From assembly GCA_022827405.1 (NCBI GenBank), contig JAJDTA010000056.1, forward strand, positions 1-42,842: 42,842 bases of DNA, written 5' to 3'. Both the position numbers and the translations under genes were made by a program. This document shows, piece by piece, positions 33,897 through 42,576 of this stretch (positions are counted from its first letter, which is position 1; every line of letters starts with the position of its first letter). This DNA comes from Acidimicrobiia bacterium. GTDB lineage: Bacteria > Actinomycetota > Acidimicrobiia > Acidimicrobiales > Bin134. Under the pieces are notes generated by a model. That model was given only the letters and a program-made list of their open reading frames with translations. It made no database searches and was not told the origin of the DNA.

Positions 33897-34415
33897 GTGT
33901 ATTGCATGCATTGTGGCCATGCGCTGGCCGACCTTCCACCTACGAGTTGCCCAGCGTGCAACGAGCCACACTGGCTTAACCCCAAGCCAAGCGCCTCTGC
34001 GCTGGTGATCCATGACAATGCTGTTCTCCTCGTAAAACGGGCCAGTGAGCCATGGAGAGGCGCGTGGGACATTCCTGGTGGATTCTGCGATCCCGCCGAG
34101 CATCCCGAGGCAACCGCGATCCGTGAGGTGCGCGAAGAAGTGGGCCTCGACATCGCGATCACTGGATTCCTGGGAATTTGGATGGATAGGTATCCCGATC
34201 AGCCCTGTACTGCCGGGGAGCGGCCTGTCGAGTCAACGCTGAACATCTACTACATGGCCCGAGCAACTCACCCTGGCCATCTTGATGCCAACCCTTCCGA
34301 GGTGAGTGAGGCACGCTACTTCCAGAGTTGGGAGTTGCCAGAGGCTTTGGCGTTTCCCGACCACATCGGCCCGGTGCTCGAAGCCTGGAAGTCCGCCGCG
34401 GCCGACAAGTCTTGA
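33897..34415 (+). CDS. NUDIX hydrolase with N-terminal zinc ribbon
   Basis: A 172-residue pyrophosphohydrolase. The zinc ribbon is formed by YCMHCGH and SCPACNEPH (CxxC twice). The Nudix box is a perfect GX5EX7REVxEExG: GFCDPAEHPEATAIREVREE. It follows SEPWRGAWDIPGG. Substrates of such proteins include nucleotide sugars, NADH or ADP-ribose; none can be picked here. The GTG start places the first zinc Cys at residue 3; an upstream extension in the open frame adds only low-complexity residues. It lies between mcrC and the HNH gene, in the defence-like segment, but a defence role is not shown. Confidence 0.88.
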   Translation: MYCMHCGHALADLPPTSCPACNEPHWLNPKPSASALVIHDNAVLLVKRASEPWRGAWDIPGGFCDPAEHPEATAIREVREEVGLDIAITGFLGIWMDRYPDQPCTAGERPVESTLNIYYMARATHPGHLDANPSEVSEARYFQSWELPEALAFPDHIGPVLEAWKSAAADKS

Positions 34416-34477
34416 GTCGGTAACCGACCTCAACCCCATCGTTTGGATCCTTCGGATCCGCCTGCTCAGATCGCCAA

Positions 34478-34513
34478 GACAAACTGTCACTGGTCGTAGA
34501 TATTGTGCTCGGC
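34478..34513 (+). promoter_or_regulatory. HNH gene leaderless promoter sharing the mcrB block
   Basis: GACAAACTGTCAC (34478-34490), 10 nt, TATTGT (34501-34506), GCTCGGC, then ATG at 34514. It matches the mcrB region at 29 of 41 positions, with the mismatches mainly in the spacer. Confidence 0.55.
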
Positions 34514-35707
34514 ATGGCAAGTGAGGCTGTGACCAGGGATTTTGAGGTCGCTTTGCAGATTCCGGAGACGGACCCGGCGGGTATGTCGGAGACGCAACGG
34601 CGAGACGCTCTGTCCTCGGTGCGACGCGCTGAGGCCCGGCTGGCTGGGTGGAAAGTACGCCTCTTCAACGCCGAGCGTGATCAGCTTGGTCAGGGTGCTG
34701 CGGAGATGGCGGCGCGGGACGAACTCCAGGTTTCCAAGCGGGAGGCCAAGCGCGAGGTGGACACCGCGGCCAGTTTGACTGGGTTGGCTGAGACTTGGAA
34801 GGCGCTGGAGTCGGGCGAGATCCCGCAGAGGCACGCTTGGCTGATCGCCAAGGCTTCATCGGAGGGACCTATTGATGAAGCTGTGCTGGCCGAGGCAGCC
34901 AAGCATGAACCCTACGACCAATTTGCCCGCACAGTGCGCAAAGAACAGCGGGAGCACTCCGAGGACGACGGGCAGTCAATCCTCGACAAGCAGCGCAAGC
35001 ACCGCACCGGCCGGTTCTTTGAGAGCCGGGAAGACGGGATGTTCGTTCTATCCGGCGAGTTCGATCCGATTATCGGGAACCGGCTCGCCCTGGCCATTTC
35101 CGACAAGGAGCGGGAGTTGTGGCGTGAAGAAGACCCCAAGAATCGCCGAACCCCGCAGCAGCGGATGGCCGACGCCTTGGCCGAGTTGATCTTGGAGCCG
35201 AAGTCGGGCCAGCGGCCACGAACCGCACTGTTGGTTATTGCCGACTACGACGTTGTCCACCGGGAGTTGGTCAACGCCCGGCTGTGCGATGGAACACCGA
35301 TTCCGATGGGCGAGCTGCGTCGGTTGGCTTGCGATGCCGACATCCTGCCCGGTGTGTTTCGGGCCAAGACTCAAGAGCTCTGGCTGGGTCGCAAGCGGCG
35401 AGTTGCCACAGAGGCCCAGCGAGCGGCCCTAGCGTTGCGAGATAAAGGGTGCATCGGCTGCGACGCGAATCCAGCCTGGTGCCAGGCCCATCACATTCAG
35501 CCCTGGTCCTGGGGTGGGCCGACAAACCTCGACAACTTGGTTCTGGTCTGTGCCCGCTGTCATCACAACATCCACGACGATGGCTGGCAGGTCATCAAGT
35601 GCCCTGATTCGGGGCGCTTTGAGCTTCACCAACCATCGGATCCCTTCCCCGATGCAGGCGTGGACACTCATAGGCCTCCCCAGCGCAACCCCGTGCTGCT
35701 CAGCTGA
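34514..35707 (+). CDS. HNH endonuclease, DUF222/13E12-repeat family
   Basis: A 397-residue protein. The N-terminal helical DUF222 part (about 1-280) includes LAETWKALESGEIPQRHAWL and VLSGEFDPIIGNRLALAI. The HNH nuclease occupies about 310-355: CIGCDANPAWCQAHHIQPWS (His326, His327), NLDNLVLVCARCHHNIHDDG, with Cys pairs that bind zinc. Such genes occur in many copies in actinobacterial genomes and are often mobile. A GTG three codons upstream is possible, but the leaderless promoter favours the ATG. It converges on the VWA gene. Confidence 0.9.
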   Translation: MASEAVTRDFEVALQIPETDPAGMSETQRRDALSSVRRAEARLAGWKVRLFNAERDQLGQGAAEMAARDELQVSKREAKREVDTAASLTGLAETWKALESGEIPQRHAWLIAKASSEGPIDEAVLAEAAKHEPYDQFARTVRKEQREHSEDDGQSILDKQRKHRTGRFFESREDGMFVLSGEFDPIIGNRLALAISDKERELWREEDPKNRRTPQQRMADALAELILEPKSGQRPRTALLVIADYDVVHRELVNARLCDGTPIPMGELRRLACDADILPGVFRAKTQELWLGRKRRVATEAQRAALALRDKGCIGCDANPAWCQAHHIQPWSWGGPTNLDNLVLVCARCHHNIHDDGWQVIKCPDSGRFELHQPSDPFPDAGVDTHRPPQRNPVLLS

Positions 35708-35819
35708 GCACTGCACGCCCACAGGGCAACCCGGCAATGCCCGCCGCTATGTCTCTCGGAATTCGTTGCCAGGAGACCAAAGACGATCAAGCCGGAATTC
35801 GCACCTTGATAACTGAATA

Positions 35820-35849
35820 GGGGCTGGAAACCCCGAGCGGGCGGCTCGG
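35820..35849 (+). other. Mutually exclusive hairpins downstream of the HNH gene
   Basis: GGGG (35820-35823) can pair with CCCC (35831-35834) around CTGGAAA. CCGAGC (35833-35838) can pair with GCTCGG (35844-35849) around GGGCG. They share two bases and so compete. Just before them is TTGATAACTGAATAG, and AAGGAGGTG follows at 35875-35883 with no ORF using it. The 221-bp convergent gap may hold a structured RNA or a terminator; nothing else is seen in it. Confidence 0.4.
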
Positions 35850-35928
35850 TCGTCTGGCTTCCGCGGCCCTACGCAAGGAGGTGTCAGCGTCGCTGGGACG
35901 GCTACTCCAGGGTCCAGTTCTTGCGGCC

Positions 35929-37389
35929 TTACACCAGGTTTTCGACGAAGCCTTCTAGTTGGCGGAGGTTGCGGACTTCGAAGACTCCGTCGCAGTGGAC
36001 GCCGTATTCGGACACGATGGAGTCGCCGGTGTCCCAGTAGGCGCCGGGTTCTGGGTTGAGCCAGAAGACTTTGCGGGCCCGGTGCTCGATCTCTTTGAGG
36101 ATCCAGGCTTGGGAGGCGTGGTAGTTGTTGCGGGCGTCGCCCAGGATCATCACCGTGGTCTTGGGGCCGACGTCTTTGCCGTAGCGCTCCCAGAACACCT
36201 CGAAGGCATGGCCGTAGTCGGAGTGGCCGTCCACCCACACTACGTCGGCCTCGGCATTCACCCGATGGACGGCCTCGCCGATGTCGTCCACCCCCTCGAA
36301 GAAGCTGGTCACCTCGTCGAGGCCGTCGATGAACACGAACGAGCGCACCTTGGAGAACTGGTTGCTGATGGCGTACACCAGATGCAGGGTGAACCGGGCG
36401 AAGGCGGCCACCGAGCCGCTTACGTCGGCCACCACCATGATCTCGGGCTTGGCCGGGCGGGGATAGCGGAACTTGGGCTCGGCCGGCACACCGCCGTAGG
36501 AGAGCGAGTGGCGCATGGTGTTGCGGAAGTCCAGCGGACCCTTGCGGCCGTGGCGCCGCTTGCGGGCCAGCCGCACGGCCAGCTTGCGGGTGAGCGGGTA
36601 GATGGCCCGGCGCAGGGCCATCATCTCCTCCCGGCTGGCGTGCATGAAGTCCACGTCCTCAGGCAGGGGCTTGCGGAGCGTCTTGGCCATGGCCTCCACT
36701 CCCCGGTCGGCCACCAGCCGACGGCGGATCTCGGCCTCCACCTCTTTGCGAAGCTGGTCTACGCGGGCCTCGAACTCGTCGCGTTCTAGCCGCTCCTCGA
36801 GGGGGGTGAGATCGCCGGGGGCATCTTGGCGGGCCTGGTCCATCAGGCGCTCCAGCACGCCGTCGAGGTCGAGGTTCCGCAGCGTTCGGTACAGGTAGTA
36901 GGTGCCTCCTACCGGGCGGCCGGGCTCCATGCCGGCGTAGCGCTGAACCGCCTGGCGGGCAATGGCCCGCATGAGGGCGTCATCGCCCCGCATCAGCGCT
37001 TGGAACAGCATCTCAGCCAGTTGTTCGGCCGACATCGCCTCGCCGCCGCCCCCGCCTTGGCGTTGCTGCTGGCCGTCCAGCCCGTCGACGAAATCGGATA
37101 GGTCCATGCCCTCGGGCCACTCCCCGTCCACCAGGTCGTACTCGGCCCCCCGCAGCGAGAAGTACACCTCGAACACCGTCTCGAACGCTCGCCAATGGGC
37201 GTGGTTCTTCACCAGCGTGGCGGCCAGGGCGTACTTGAACGCATCCCGATCCTCAATGGGGATGTGCTGGATGGCCTCCATGGCGTCCAGATTCTCGGTG
37301 AGACTGACCGGTAGTCCCGCGGCCCGCAGCTCAGAGATGAACCCAGCCAACAGCGCCAGCAGCGGTGAGGTGGCGGGCTCGACCTTCAT
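35929..37389 (-). CDS. VWA-domain protein (CoxE/ViaA-like)
   Basis: A 486-residue cytoplasmic protein with a long helical N-terminal part and a Gly-rich linker (QQQRQGGGGG near 110). A basic block at 270-290 precedes a C-terminal von Willebrand A domain. The metal-ion-dependent adhesion site is intact: Asp322, Ser324 and Ser326 in VVADVSGSVAAF. Such proteins work with the MoxR ATPase encoded just upstream, in remodelling or metal-insertion into partner complexes. No coxL or methanol dehydrogenase gene is nearby, so the client is unknown. The ATG at 37389 has no strong ribosome binding site. Confidence 0.88.
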   Translation of the reverse strand: MKVEPATSPLLALLAGFISELRAAGLPVSLTENLDAMEAIQHIPIEDRDAFKYALAATLVKNHAHWRAFETVFEVYFSLRGAEYDLVDGEWPEGMDLSDFVDGLDGQQQRQGGGGGEAMSAEQLAEMLFQALMRGDDALMRAIARQAVQRYAGMEPGRPVGGTYYLYRTLRNLDLDGVLERLMDQARQDAPGDLTPLEERLERDEFEARVDQLRKEVEAEIRRRLVADRGVEAMAKTLRKPLPEDVDFMHASREEMMALRRAIYPLTRKLAVRLARKRRHGRKGPLDFRNTMRHSLSYGGVPAEPKFRYPRPAKPEIMVVADVSGSVAAFARFTLHLVYAISNQFSKVRSFVFIDGLDEVTSFFEGVDDIGEAVHRVNAEADVVWVDGHSDYGHAFEVFWERYGKDVGPKTTVMILGDARNNYHASQAWILKEIEHRARKVFWLNPEPGAYWDTGDSIVSEYGVHCDGVFEVRNLRQLEGFVENLV

Positions 37390-37458
37390 GGCAGGATCAG
37401 CGCAGAGGCGTCAACGGATGACGTGGGAGGCACGTGACGCTGCGTTGGACGAGAAGCG

Positions 37459-38373
37459 TCATGGGGTTGCGGTCGGAGCGACAAAGTCCTCGTCGGACGA
37501 GGCGAACTCCTTGAGCGCCTTCTCGATGTCGCTGCGGTACTTCAGCAGGATGTTCACCGTCTCAGCCGCGGTGTCGGCGTCGATGTGCTCCACTCCCAGC
37601 AGTACCAGCGTGCGAGCCCAATCCAAGGTCTCCGACACCGACGGTGCCTTCTTCAGCTCGATCTGGCGCACCGACCGCACGATGCGGGCCACCTGGTCGG
37701 CCAGGCTCTCGCCCACGCCGGGCACCTTGGCCAGCACGATCTCCTTTTCCCGGTCCAGATCGGGATAGTCGATGTGCAAGAACAGGCACCGACGCTTGAG
37801 GGCTTCCGAGAGCTCCCGGGTGTTGTTGGAAGTGAGGAACACCAGTGGGATCTGGCTGGCCGCCACCGTGCCCAGCTCGGGGATGGATACCTGGTAGTCG
37901 GACAGGATTTCCAGCAGCAGCGCCTCGGTCTCGATCTCTACCCGATCGACCTCGTCGATGAGCAGCACCACCGGATCGGACGAGCGAATGGCCTCCAGCA
38001 GCGGCCGGGTCAAAAGGAACTCCTCGGAGAACAAGTCGTCCTCGATCTGCTGCCACATGCCCTCGCCCTCGGGGTCCTCACCCTGGCGCTCGGCCTGAAT
38101 GCGCAGGAGCTGCTTCTTGTAGTTCCACTCGTATAGCGCCTTGGACTCGTCGAGGCCCTCGTAGCACTGGAGACGAATGAGCCGGGCCCCGGTGGCTTCG
38201 GCCACGCTCTTGGCCAACTGGGTCTTGCCCGTGCCCGCCGGGCCTTCCACCAGCACCGGCTTCTGCAAGCGCTCGGCCAGATAGACCACCCCGGCAATGC
38301 CCTCGTCGGCCAGATACTGCACATCGCTCAGGCCCTTGCGCACCGAGTCGACGTCAGCAAAGGAGAAATTCAT
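37459..38373 (-). CDS. MoxR-family AAA+ ATPase
   Basis: A 304-residue ATPase. Walker A is GPAGTGKT (44-51), Walker B is VVLLIDEVDRVEIETEALLL, sensor 1 lies in FLTSNNTRELSEAL with the Arg finger region KRRCLFLHIDYPD. The C-terminal lid follows. It resembles CoxD-like MoxR proteins and would act as a chaperone together with the VWA protein, 69 bp downstream. The start appears leaderless: TACCCT ends 6 nt before the ATG, and there is no ribosome binding site. Confidence 0.93.
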   Translation of the reverse strand: MNFSFADVDSVRKGLSDVQYLADEGIAGVVYLAERLQKPVLVEGPAGTGKTQLAKSVAEATGARLIRLQCYEGLDESKALYEWNYKKQLLRIQAERQGEDPEGEGMWQQIEDDLFSEEFLLTRPLLEAIRSSDPVVLLIDEVDRVEIETEALLLEILSDYQVSIPELGTVAASQIPLVFLTSNNTRELSEALKRRCLFLHIDYPDLDREKEIVLAKVPGVGESLADQVARIVRSVRQIELKKAPSVSETLDWARTLVLLGVEHIDADTAAETVNILLKYRSDIEKALKEFASSDEDFVAPTATP

Positions 38374-38385
38374 GATTGAAGGGTA
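38374..38385 (-). promoter_or_regulatory. Leaderless promoter -10 of moxR
   Basis: TACCCT (minus strand, 38380-38385) followed by TCAATC and the ATG. The proA stop is only 48 bp upstream of the start, so this would be an internal promoter separating moxR-vwa from proA. Confidence 0.45.
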
Positions 38386-38421
38386 TGCCTCGCCCGTTCT
38401 AGCCCCGAAATCAGTAAGGCC

Positions 38422-39678
38422 CTAGCCCCGCACCTGGCCCTCACCGCGGACCACGTACTTGGTGGTGGTGAGCTGGCGCAGGCCCATCGGTCCCCGGGCG
38501 TGGAGCTTCTGGGTGCTGATGCCGATCTCGGCGCCGAAACCGAACTCCTCGCCGTCGACGAATCGGGTGGAGGCGTTGACCAGCACCGCGGCGGCGTCCA
38601 CCTCGGTGCAGAACCGGTCGGCGGCCTCCAGATCGGCGGTGATGATGGCTTCACTATGACCGCTGCCGGTGTCGTTCACATGGGCGATGGCCTCATCCAG
38701 GCTGTCCACCACCTTCACCGACAGCTTCAGGTCCAAGAACTCAGTGAAGTAGTCGGCCTCGGTCGCTTCGCCGATGCGGTCGGCGCCCAGGATGGCCTGG
38801 GAGACCTCGTCTCCCACCAGCTCCACTCCGGCTAGGTCGTCGGCCAACGGAGGAAGCAACTCGTCCGCCACCGACCGGTGTACCACCAAGGACTCCGCCG
38901 CGTTGCACACCGAAGGGCGCTGGGTCTTGGCGTTCACCACGATGCGCCGGGCCATGTCCAGATCGGCCGAGGCATCCACGTACACATGGCAGTTGCCGTC
39001 GCCGTCGATCACATAGGGCACAGTGGCGTTGTCCAGGATGGAGGCGATGAGGCCAGGTCCGCCTCGGGGGATGAGGCAGTCGATGCTGTCTCGGAGCTGC
39101 ATGAATTCAGCGGCGGCGGCATGGCTGGTGTCGGACACCAGCACCAGGGCGTCGCTGGGCAGCCCGGCTTTCTCGTAGGCGTCTCGCATCACGCTGGCAA
39201 TGGCCAAGTTGGAGCCCAGCGCGCTGGATGACCCCCGCAAGAAAGCAGCGTTGCCCGACTTGAGGCACAGTCCGGCCGCGTCGCTGGTCACGTTGGGGCG
39301 GCTCTCGTACACGATGGCCACCACGCCCAGCGGCACCCGCACCTGGCTGATCCGCAGGCCGGAGGGCACCACCCAGCCTCCGACGATCTCCCCCACCGGG
39401 TCGGCCAGGCTGGCCACCTTGCGCAAACCCCCGGCCATTCCCTCCAGCCGGGAGTCGGTCAACCGGAGGCGGTCGACCAGCGTGGGGCTCATTCCTGCCG
39501 CAGTCGCCGACTCCACGTCGGCCTGGTTGGCCTCCAACAAATCGTCGCGGGCCTGCTCCAGTTGGTCGGCGGCCAGCAACAGCGCATGGTTCTTGGTCTC
39601 GGTGTCGGCGGTGGCCAGAACCCGGGCCGCGGCCTTGGCCCGGTCGGCCAGCTCGGCCATGGGTGTATCAGCGCTCAC
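38422..39678 (-). CDS. proA: Gamma-glutamyl phosphate reductase ProA
   Basis: A 418-residue enzyme that reduces gamma-glutamyl phosphate to glutamate semialdehyde with NADPH, the second step of proline synthesis. VPLGVVAIVYESRPNVTSDA and GLCLKSGNAAFLRGSS bind the cofactor; the catalytic Cys is in KTQRPSVCNAAESLV. The C-terminal block FGFGAEIGISTQKLHARGPM is characteristic. The GTG at 39678 (MSADTPMAELADR) sits 6 nt after TACGCT, a leaderless arrangement. A longer frame to 39729 adds residues unlike the family. It would normally sit next to proB, but murJ lies between on the other strand. Confidence 0.95.
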   Translation of the reverse strand: MSADTPMAELADRAKAAARVLATADTETKNHALLLAADQLEQARDDLLEANQADVESATAAGMSPTLVDRLRLTDSRLEGMAGGLRKVASLADPVGEIVGGWVVPSGLRISQVRVPLGVVAIVYESRPNVTSDAAGLCLKSGNAAFLRGSSSALGSNLAIASVMRDAYEKAGLPSDALVLVSDTSHAAAAEFMQLRDSIDCLIPRGGPGLIASILDNATVPYVIDGDGNCHVYVDASADLDMARRIVVNAKTQRPSVCNAAESLVVHRSVADELLPPLADDLAGVELVGDEVSQAILGADRIGEATEADYFTEFLDLKLSVKVVDSLDEAIAHVNDTGSGHSEAIITADLEAADRFCTEVDAAAVLVNASTRFVDGEEFGFGAEIGISTQKLHARGPMGLRQLTTTKYVVRGEGQVRG

Positions 39679-39690
39679 CGCGCGAGCGTA
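39679..39690 (-). promoter_or_regulatory. Leaderless promoter -10 of proA
   Basis: TACGCT (minus strand, 39685-39690), six bases, then GTG. The presence of a private promoter explains how proA can be separated from proB. Confidence 0.5.
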
Positions 39691-39809
39691 CCCGACTGCG
39701 CCTATTGCTCCGGTAGCGTGTTTTGGCATTCCAGCGGATCAACAGCGACTTGACGGCCCGGACTGCGCCCTGTGCCCCAACGGCAAGAGGGCGTTCAGGA
39801 AGCAGGGCA

Positions 39810-41513
39810 ATGGCTGACACTCCAAACTCCACGCGCTCCAGCGGCAAGGGGGCGATCCTGGTGGGGGCGGGGATCTTCCTATCTCGCGTCTCCGGCATCG
39901 GCCGGGAGGTGGCCGTGGCCGCGTTCATCGGCGCAGGCCGCGTGGGCGACGCCTACCGGGCCGCCCTGACCATCCCCCGTCTGCTCCAGAACCTGCTGGG
40001 CGAGGGGGTGCTATCGGCCTCGTTCATTCCGATCTACTCGCAACTGGTTGAGCAGGGACGGCGAAAGGACGCCGGTCGGCTGGCCGGAGCGGTGTTCGGG
40101 CTGCTGGCCGTGATCACCGGACTGTTCGTACTGGCCGGATGGGTGCTGGCCAAGCCGCTGGTGTCGCTGCTTCTGTGGCGCCTGTCAGACGACACTGCTG
40201 ATCTGACCGTCGAGCTCGTCAGAGTCATGTTCGCCGGAATCGGCTTCATTGTGCTGGCCGCGTGGGCGCTGGGTGTCTTGAACGCCCACCGCCGGTTCTT
40301 TTTGTCCTATGCCGCACCGGTGATCTGGAACGTCGCCCAAGTGGCGTTCATGGTGGGGGCCTGGCTGGTGTGGCACGACGTGGATCCCGCGACCCGGGCT
40401 TCCGACATCGCCAGAATGGCCGCTTGGGGAGTGGTGCTGGGCGGGGCGCTCCAATTCTTGGTGCAGGTGCCGCTGGTGCTCCGGCTGGTCCCGACATTGC
40501 GGCTCAGCCTGAACTGGCGGCGCCCCGATGTCGGGGTGGTGCTCAACCGGTTCGGGCCCGCGCTCATCGGTCGAGGTGTGGTGCAGGTGTCGGCCTATGT
40601 GGACTTGATCCTCGCCGGGCTGCTGGCCGGGGGGGCGATCGCCGCTTTGGGGTTCGCCCAGGTGATCTACTTTTTGCCAATCAGCCTGTTCGCCATGAGC
40701 GTGGCGGCCAGCGACCTGCCGGAGATGGCCCGCGAGCAGGGCGACCCCGAAGCACTGGTGCGGCGATTGCAAACGGGGCTCGACCGCATCGGGTTCTATG
40801 TTCTGTTCTCCGCGGTGGCGTTCATCACCCTGGGCGGGCTGATCGTCGGTGCGCTGCTGGAGCGGGGGCAGTTCAACGGCGACCAGACCGTGCAGGTGTG
40901 GTGGATCCTGGCCGCCTACAGCCTGGGGCTGGTGGCCTCGGCTTCGTCACGCCTGCTGCAAAACGCCTGCTTCGCGGCGGGCGACGCCAAGGGCCCGGCC
41001 CGGGTGGCGGTGGTGCGGGTGGCATTGGCTGCTGCGGTGGGAGTGGTGCTGATGTTCAGCTTCGACTCCTACGCGGTGATCAACGGCAGCGTGGAGCGCC
41101 TCGGTGATTTCAAGGTGCTGTCGCCGCTGTCGGATGCCGAGCGGGCCGACGGCGCGGTGCGGCTGGGAGCGGTGGGTCTGGCCCTGGGAAGCACGGTGGC
41201 CGCATGGCTGGAATACGGCATCCTGCGCCATCGGGTCCGCTTCCTTCTGCGCCGCCGCACGGTGCGGGGTCCGACGGGACGCCTGGCAGTTGCCGCCCTG
41301 TCGGCCGCGGTGCTGGGCGGTGTACTGGCCTGGGGGCTGGAGCCTTTGCCGCTGCTGGTGTCCGCTCCAGTGGCCTTGCTGGTAACCGGAGGGATCTACG
41401 TCGTGTTGGGCCGAGGCTCGGGGGTGGCTGCCGCCGAGGAGGCCGCAAACTTGATGGAGCGGGCCTTGGCCCAGATCACAAAGGCAGCACGGTCAAAGAA
41501 TCGCGGTGAATGA
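39810..41513 (+). CDS. murJ: Lipid II flippase MurJ (MviN family)
   Basis: A 567-residue membrane protein with about 14 hydrophobic helices. It begins ILVGAGIFLSRVSGIGREVA and continues PRLLQNLLGEGVLSASFIPI, the most conserved part of MurJ. ALGVLNAHRRFFLSYAAPVI and QVIYFLPISLFAMSVAASDL follow. MurJ carries the peptidoglycan precursor lipid II to the outer face of the membrane. The ATG at 39810 follows CAGGAAGCAGGG; a TTG start at 39723 would add 29 residues without transmembrane character. A TAGCGT box at 39714 may serve its promoter. Its 3' end overlaps the convergent proB by 38 nt. Confidence 0.92.
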   Translation: MADTPNSTRSSGKGAILVGAGIFLSRVSGIGREVAVAAFIGAGRVGDAYRAALTIPRLLQNLLGEGVLSASFIPIYSQLVEQGRRKDAGRLAGAVFGLLAVITGLFVLAGWVLAKPLVSLLLWRLSDDTADLTVELVRVMFAGIGFIVLAAWALGVLNAHRRFFLSYAAPVIWNVAQVAFMVGAWLVWHDVDPATRASDIARMAAWGVVLGGALQFLVQVPLVLRLVPTLRLSLNWRRPDVGVVLNRFGPALIGRGVVQVSAYVDLILAGLLAGGAIAALGFAQVIYFLPISLFAMSVAASDLPEMAREQGDPEALVRRLQTGLDRIGFYVLFSAVAFITLGGLIVGALLERGQFNGDQTVQVWWILAAYSLGLVASASSRLLQNACFAAGDAKGPARVAVVRVALAAAVGVVLMFSFDSYAVINGSVERLGDFKVLSPLSDAERADGAVRLGAVGLALGSTVAAWLEYGILRHRVRFLLRRRTVRGPTGRLAVAALSAAVLGGVLAWGLEPLPLLVSAPVALLVTGGIYVVLGRGSGVAAAEEAANLMERALAQITKAARSKNRGE

Positions 41514-42576
41514 CCTCGTCAGGCGCGCCGGCAGGCAGCGCGTCGGAGCGCAAGCCCACCACCGAGTTCATGTCGTCTGAGGAGACTTCCATCAGGCCGC
41601 GGGCAAAGACCTGATCGTCGGGCCCCCGGACATCCACCGCATCGCCCGGCTGGAAGGCGCCTTCGAAGCGGGTAATGCCTATGGCCAGAAGCGAGGCCCC
41701 CCGCTCAACCACGGCTCGGCGGGCACCGTCATCCACCCATACGGTGCCGGAGGGCACCATGGCGAAACCGATCCACAGCTTGCGGGCACTCATCCGCTGG
41801 GGCTGGGCAGTTACGGTCGTTCCGACTCCCGGGCTGTGGTCCAGCGCGTCGGCCACCACTTGGTCGCGATGAGCGGCCGCGATAACCGTCCGTACCCCCG
41901 ACAAGCTGGCAATCCGGGCCGCGGCCAGCTTCGAGGACATGCCGCCGCTGCCCCGATCAGTGCCCGCCCCGCCCGCGGCCGCGGCCAACTCATCCAGCAA
42001 GCTTAAATTGGTGATCTCCTCCACGATCCGGGTCTCATCATTCGAGCGGGGATCGGCAGTGTGGACTCCCTCGGTGTCGGTCAAAAGCACCAGCAACTCC
42101 GCCCCCACCATGTGGGCCACCAAGGCCGAAATGCGATCGTTGTCCCCCCAGCGGATGGCGTCGTCAGCCACCGCATCGTTCTCGTTGACAATGGGTACCA
42201 CCCCCAGCTTCAGCAGCCGGTTAAGGGTGCGCCGGGCGTGCAGATACTGCGGGCGCTCCAGGAAATCCCGGGGGGCCAGCAGCACCTGGCCGCAAATCAG
42301 GCCATAGCTGTCCAAGCACTCCTGGTACAGGGACATCAGCCTGCTCTGACCCACCGAGGAGAGCGCTTGCAGGGTGACCGAGTCCCGGGGGCGGCCCTGT
42401 TCGAAGCCCAGCACCGGCAATCCGGCGCCGATCGCCCCCGAGCTAACCACCACTGCCTGATGCCCATCGGCTTTCGCGGCGGCCACTTCGCTGCTCAGCT
42501 TGGCCACCGCGTCTGACTTGATGGTCCCATCGACCTCAGTGATCGAGGACGTACCGATTTTGACCACTACGATCAC
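41476..42576 (-). CDS. proB: Glutamate 5-kinase ProB with PUA domain
   Basis: A 366-residue enzyme for the first step of proline synthesis, phosphorylating glutamate. The amino-acid kinase core has VVVKIGTSSI, VVVSSGAIGAGLPVLGF, PIVNENDAVADDAIRWGDND and GSGGMSSKLAAARIA. The last 90 residues form the C-terminal PUA domain (GFAMVPSGTVWVDDGARRAV). Proline feedback is expected from the family. The GTG start overlaps the obgE stop (GTGA). Confidence 0.95.
   Translation of the reverse strand: MIVVVKIGTSSITEVDGTIKSDAVAKLSSEVAAAKADGHQAVVVSSGAIGAGLPVLGFEQGRPRDSVTLQALSSVGQSRLMSLYQECLDSYGLICGQVLLAPRDFLERPQYLHARRTLNRLLKLGVVPIVNENDAVADDAIRWGDNDRISALVAHMVGAELLVLLTDTEGVHTADPRSNDETRIVEEITNLSLLDELAAAAGGAGTDRGSGGMSSKLAAARIASLSGVRTVIAAAHRDQVVADALDHSPGVGTTVTAQPQRMSARKLWIGFAMVPSGTVWVDDGARRAVVERGASLLAIGITRFEGAFQPGDAVDVRGPDDQVFARGLMEVSSDDMNSVVGLRSDALPAGAPDEVIHRDSLTVLPL

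Noticed and set aside
35875-35883. AAGGAGGTG as a ribosome binding site for a small plus-strand gene
   Set aside because: No ATG or GTG at usable spacing opens a frame with recognisable content; the only reading runs antisense into the VWA gene.
35820-35900. Possible tRNA or rRNA fragment
   Set aside because: No cloverleaf, anticodon arm or CCA end can be drawn; only two short competing hairpins.
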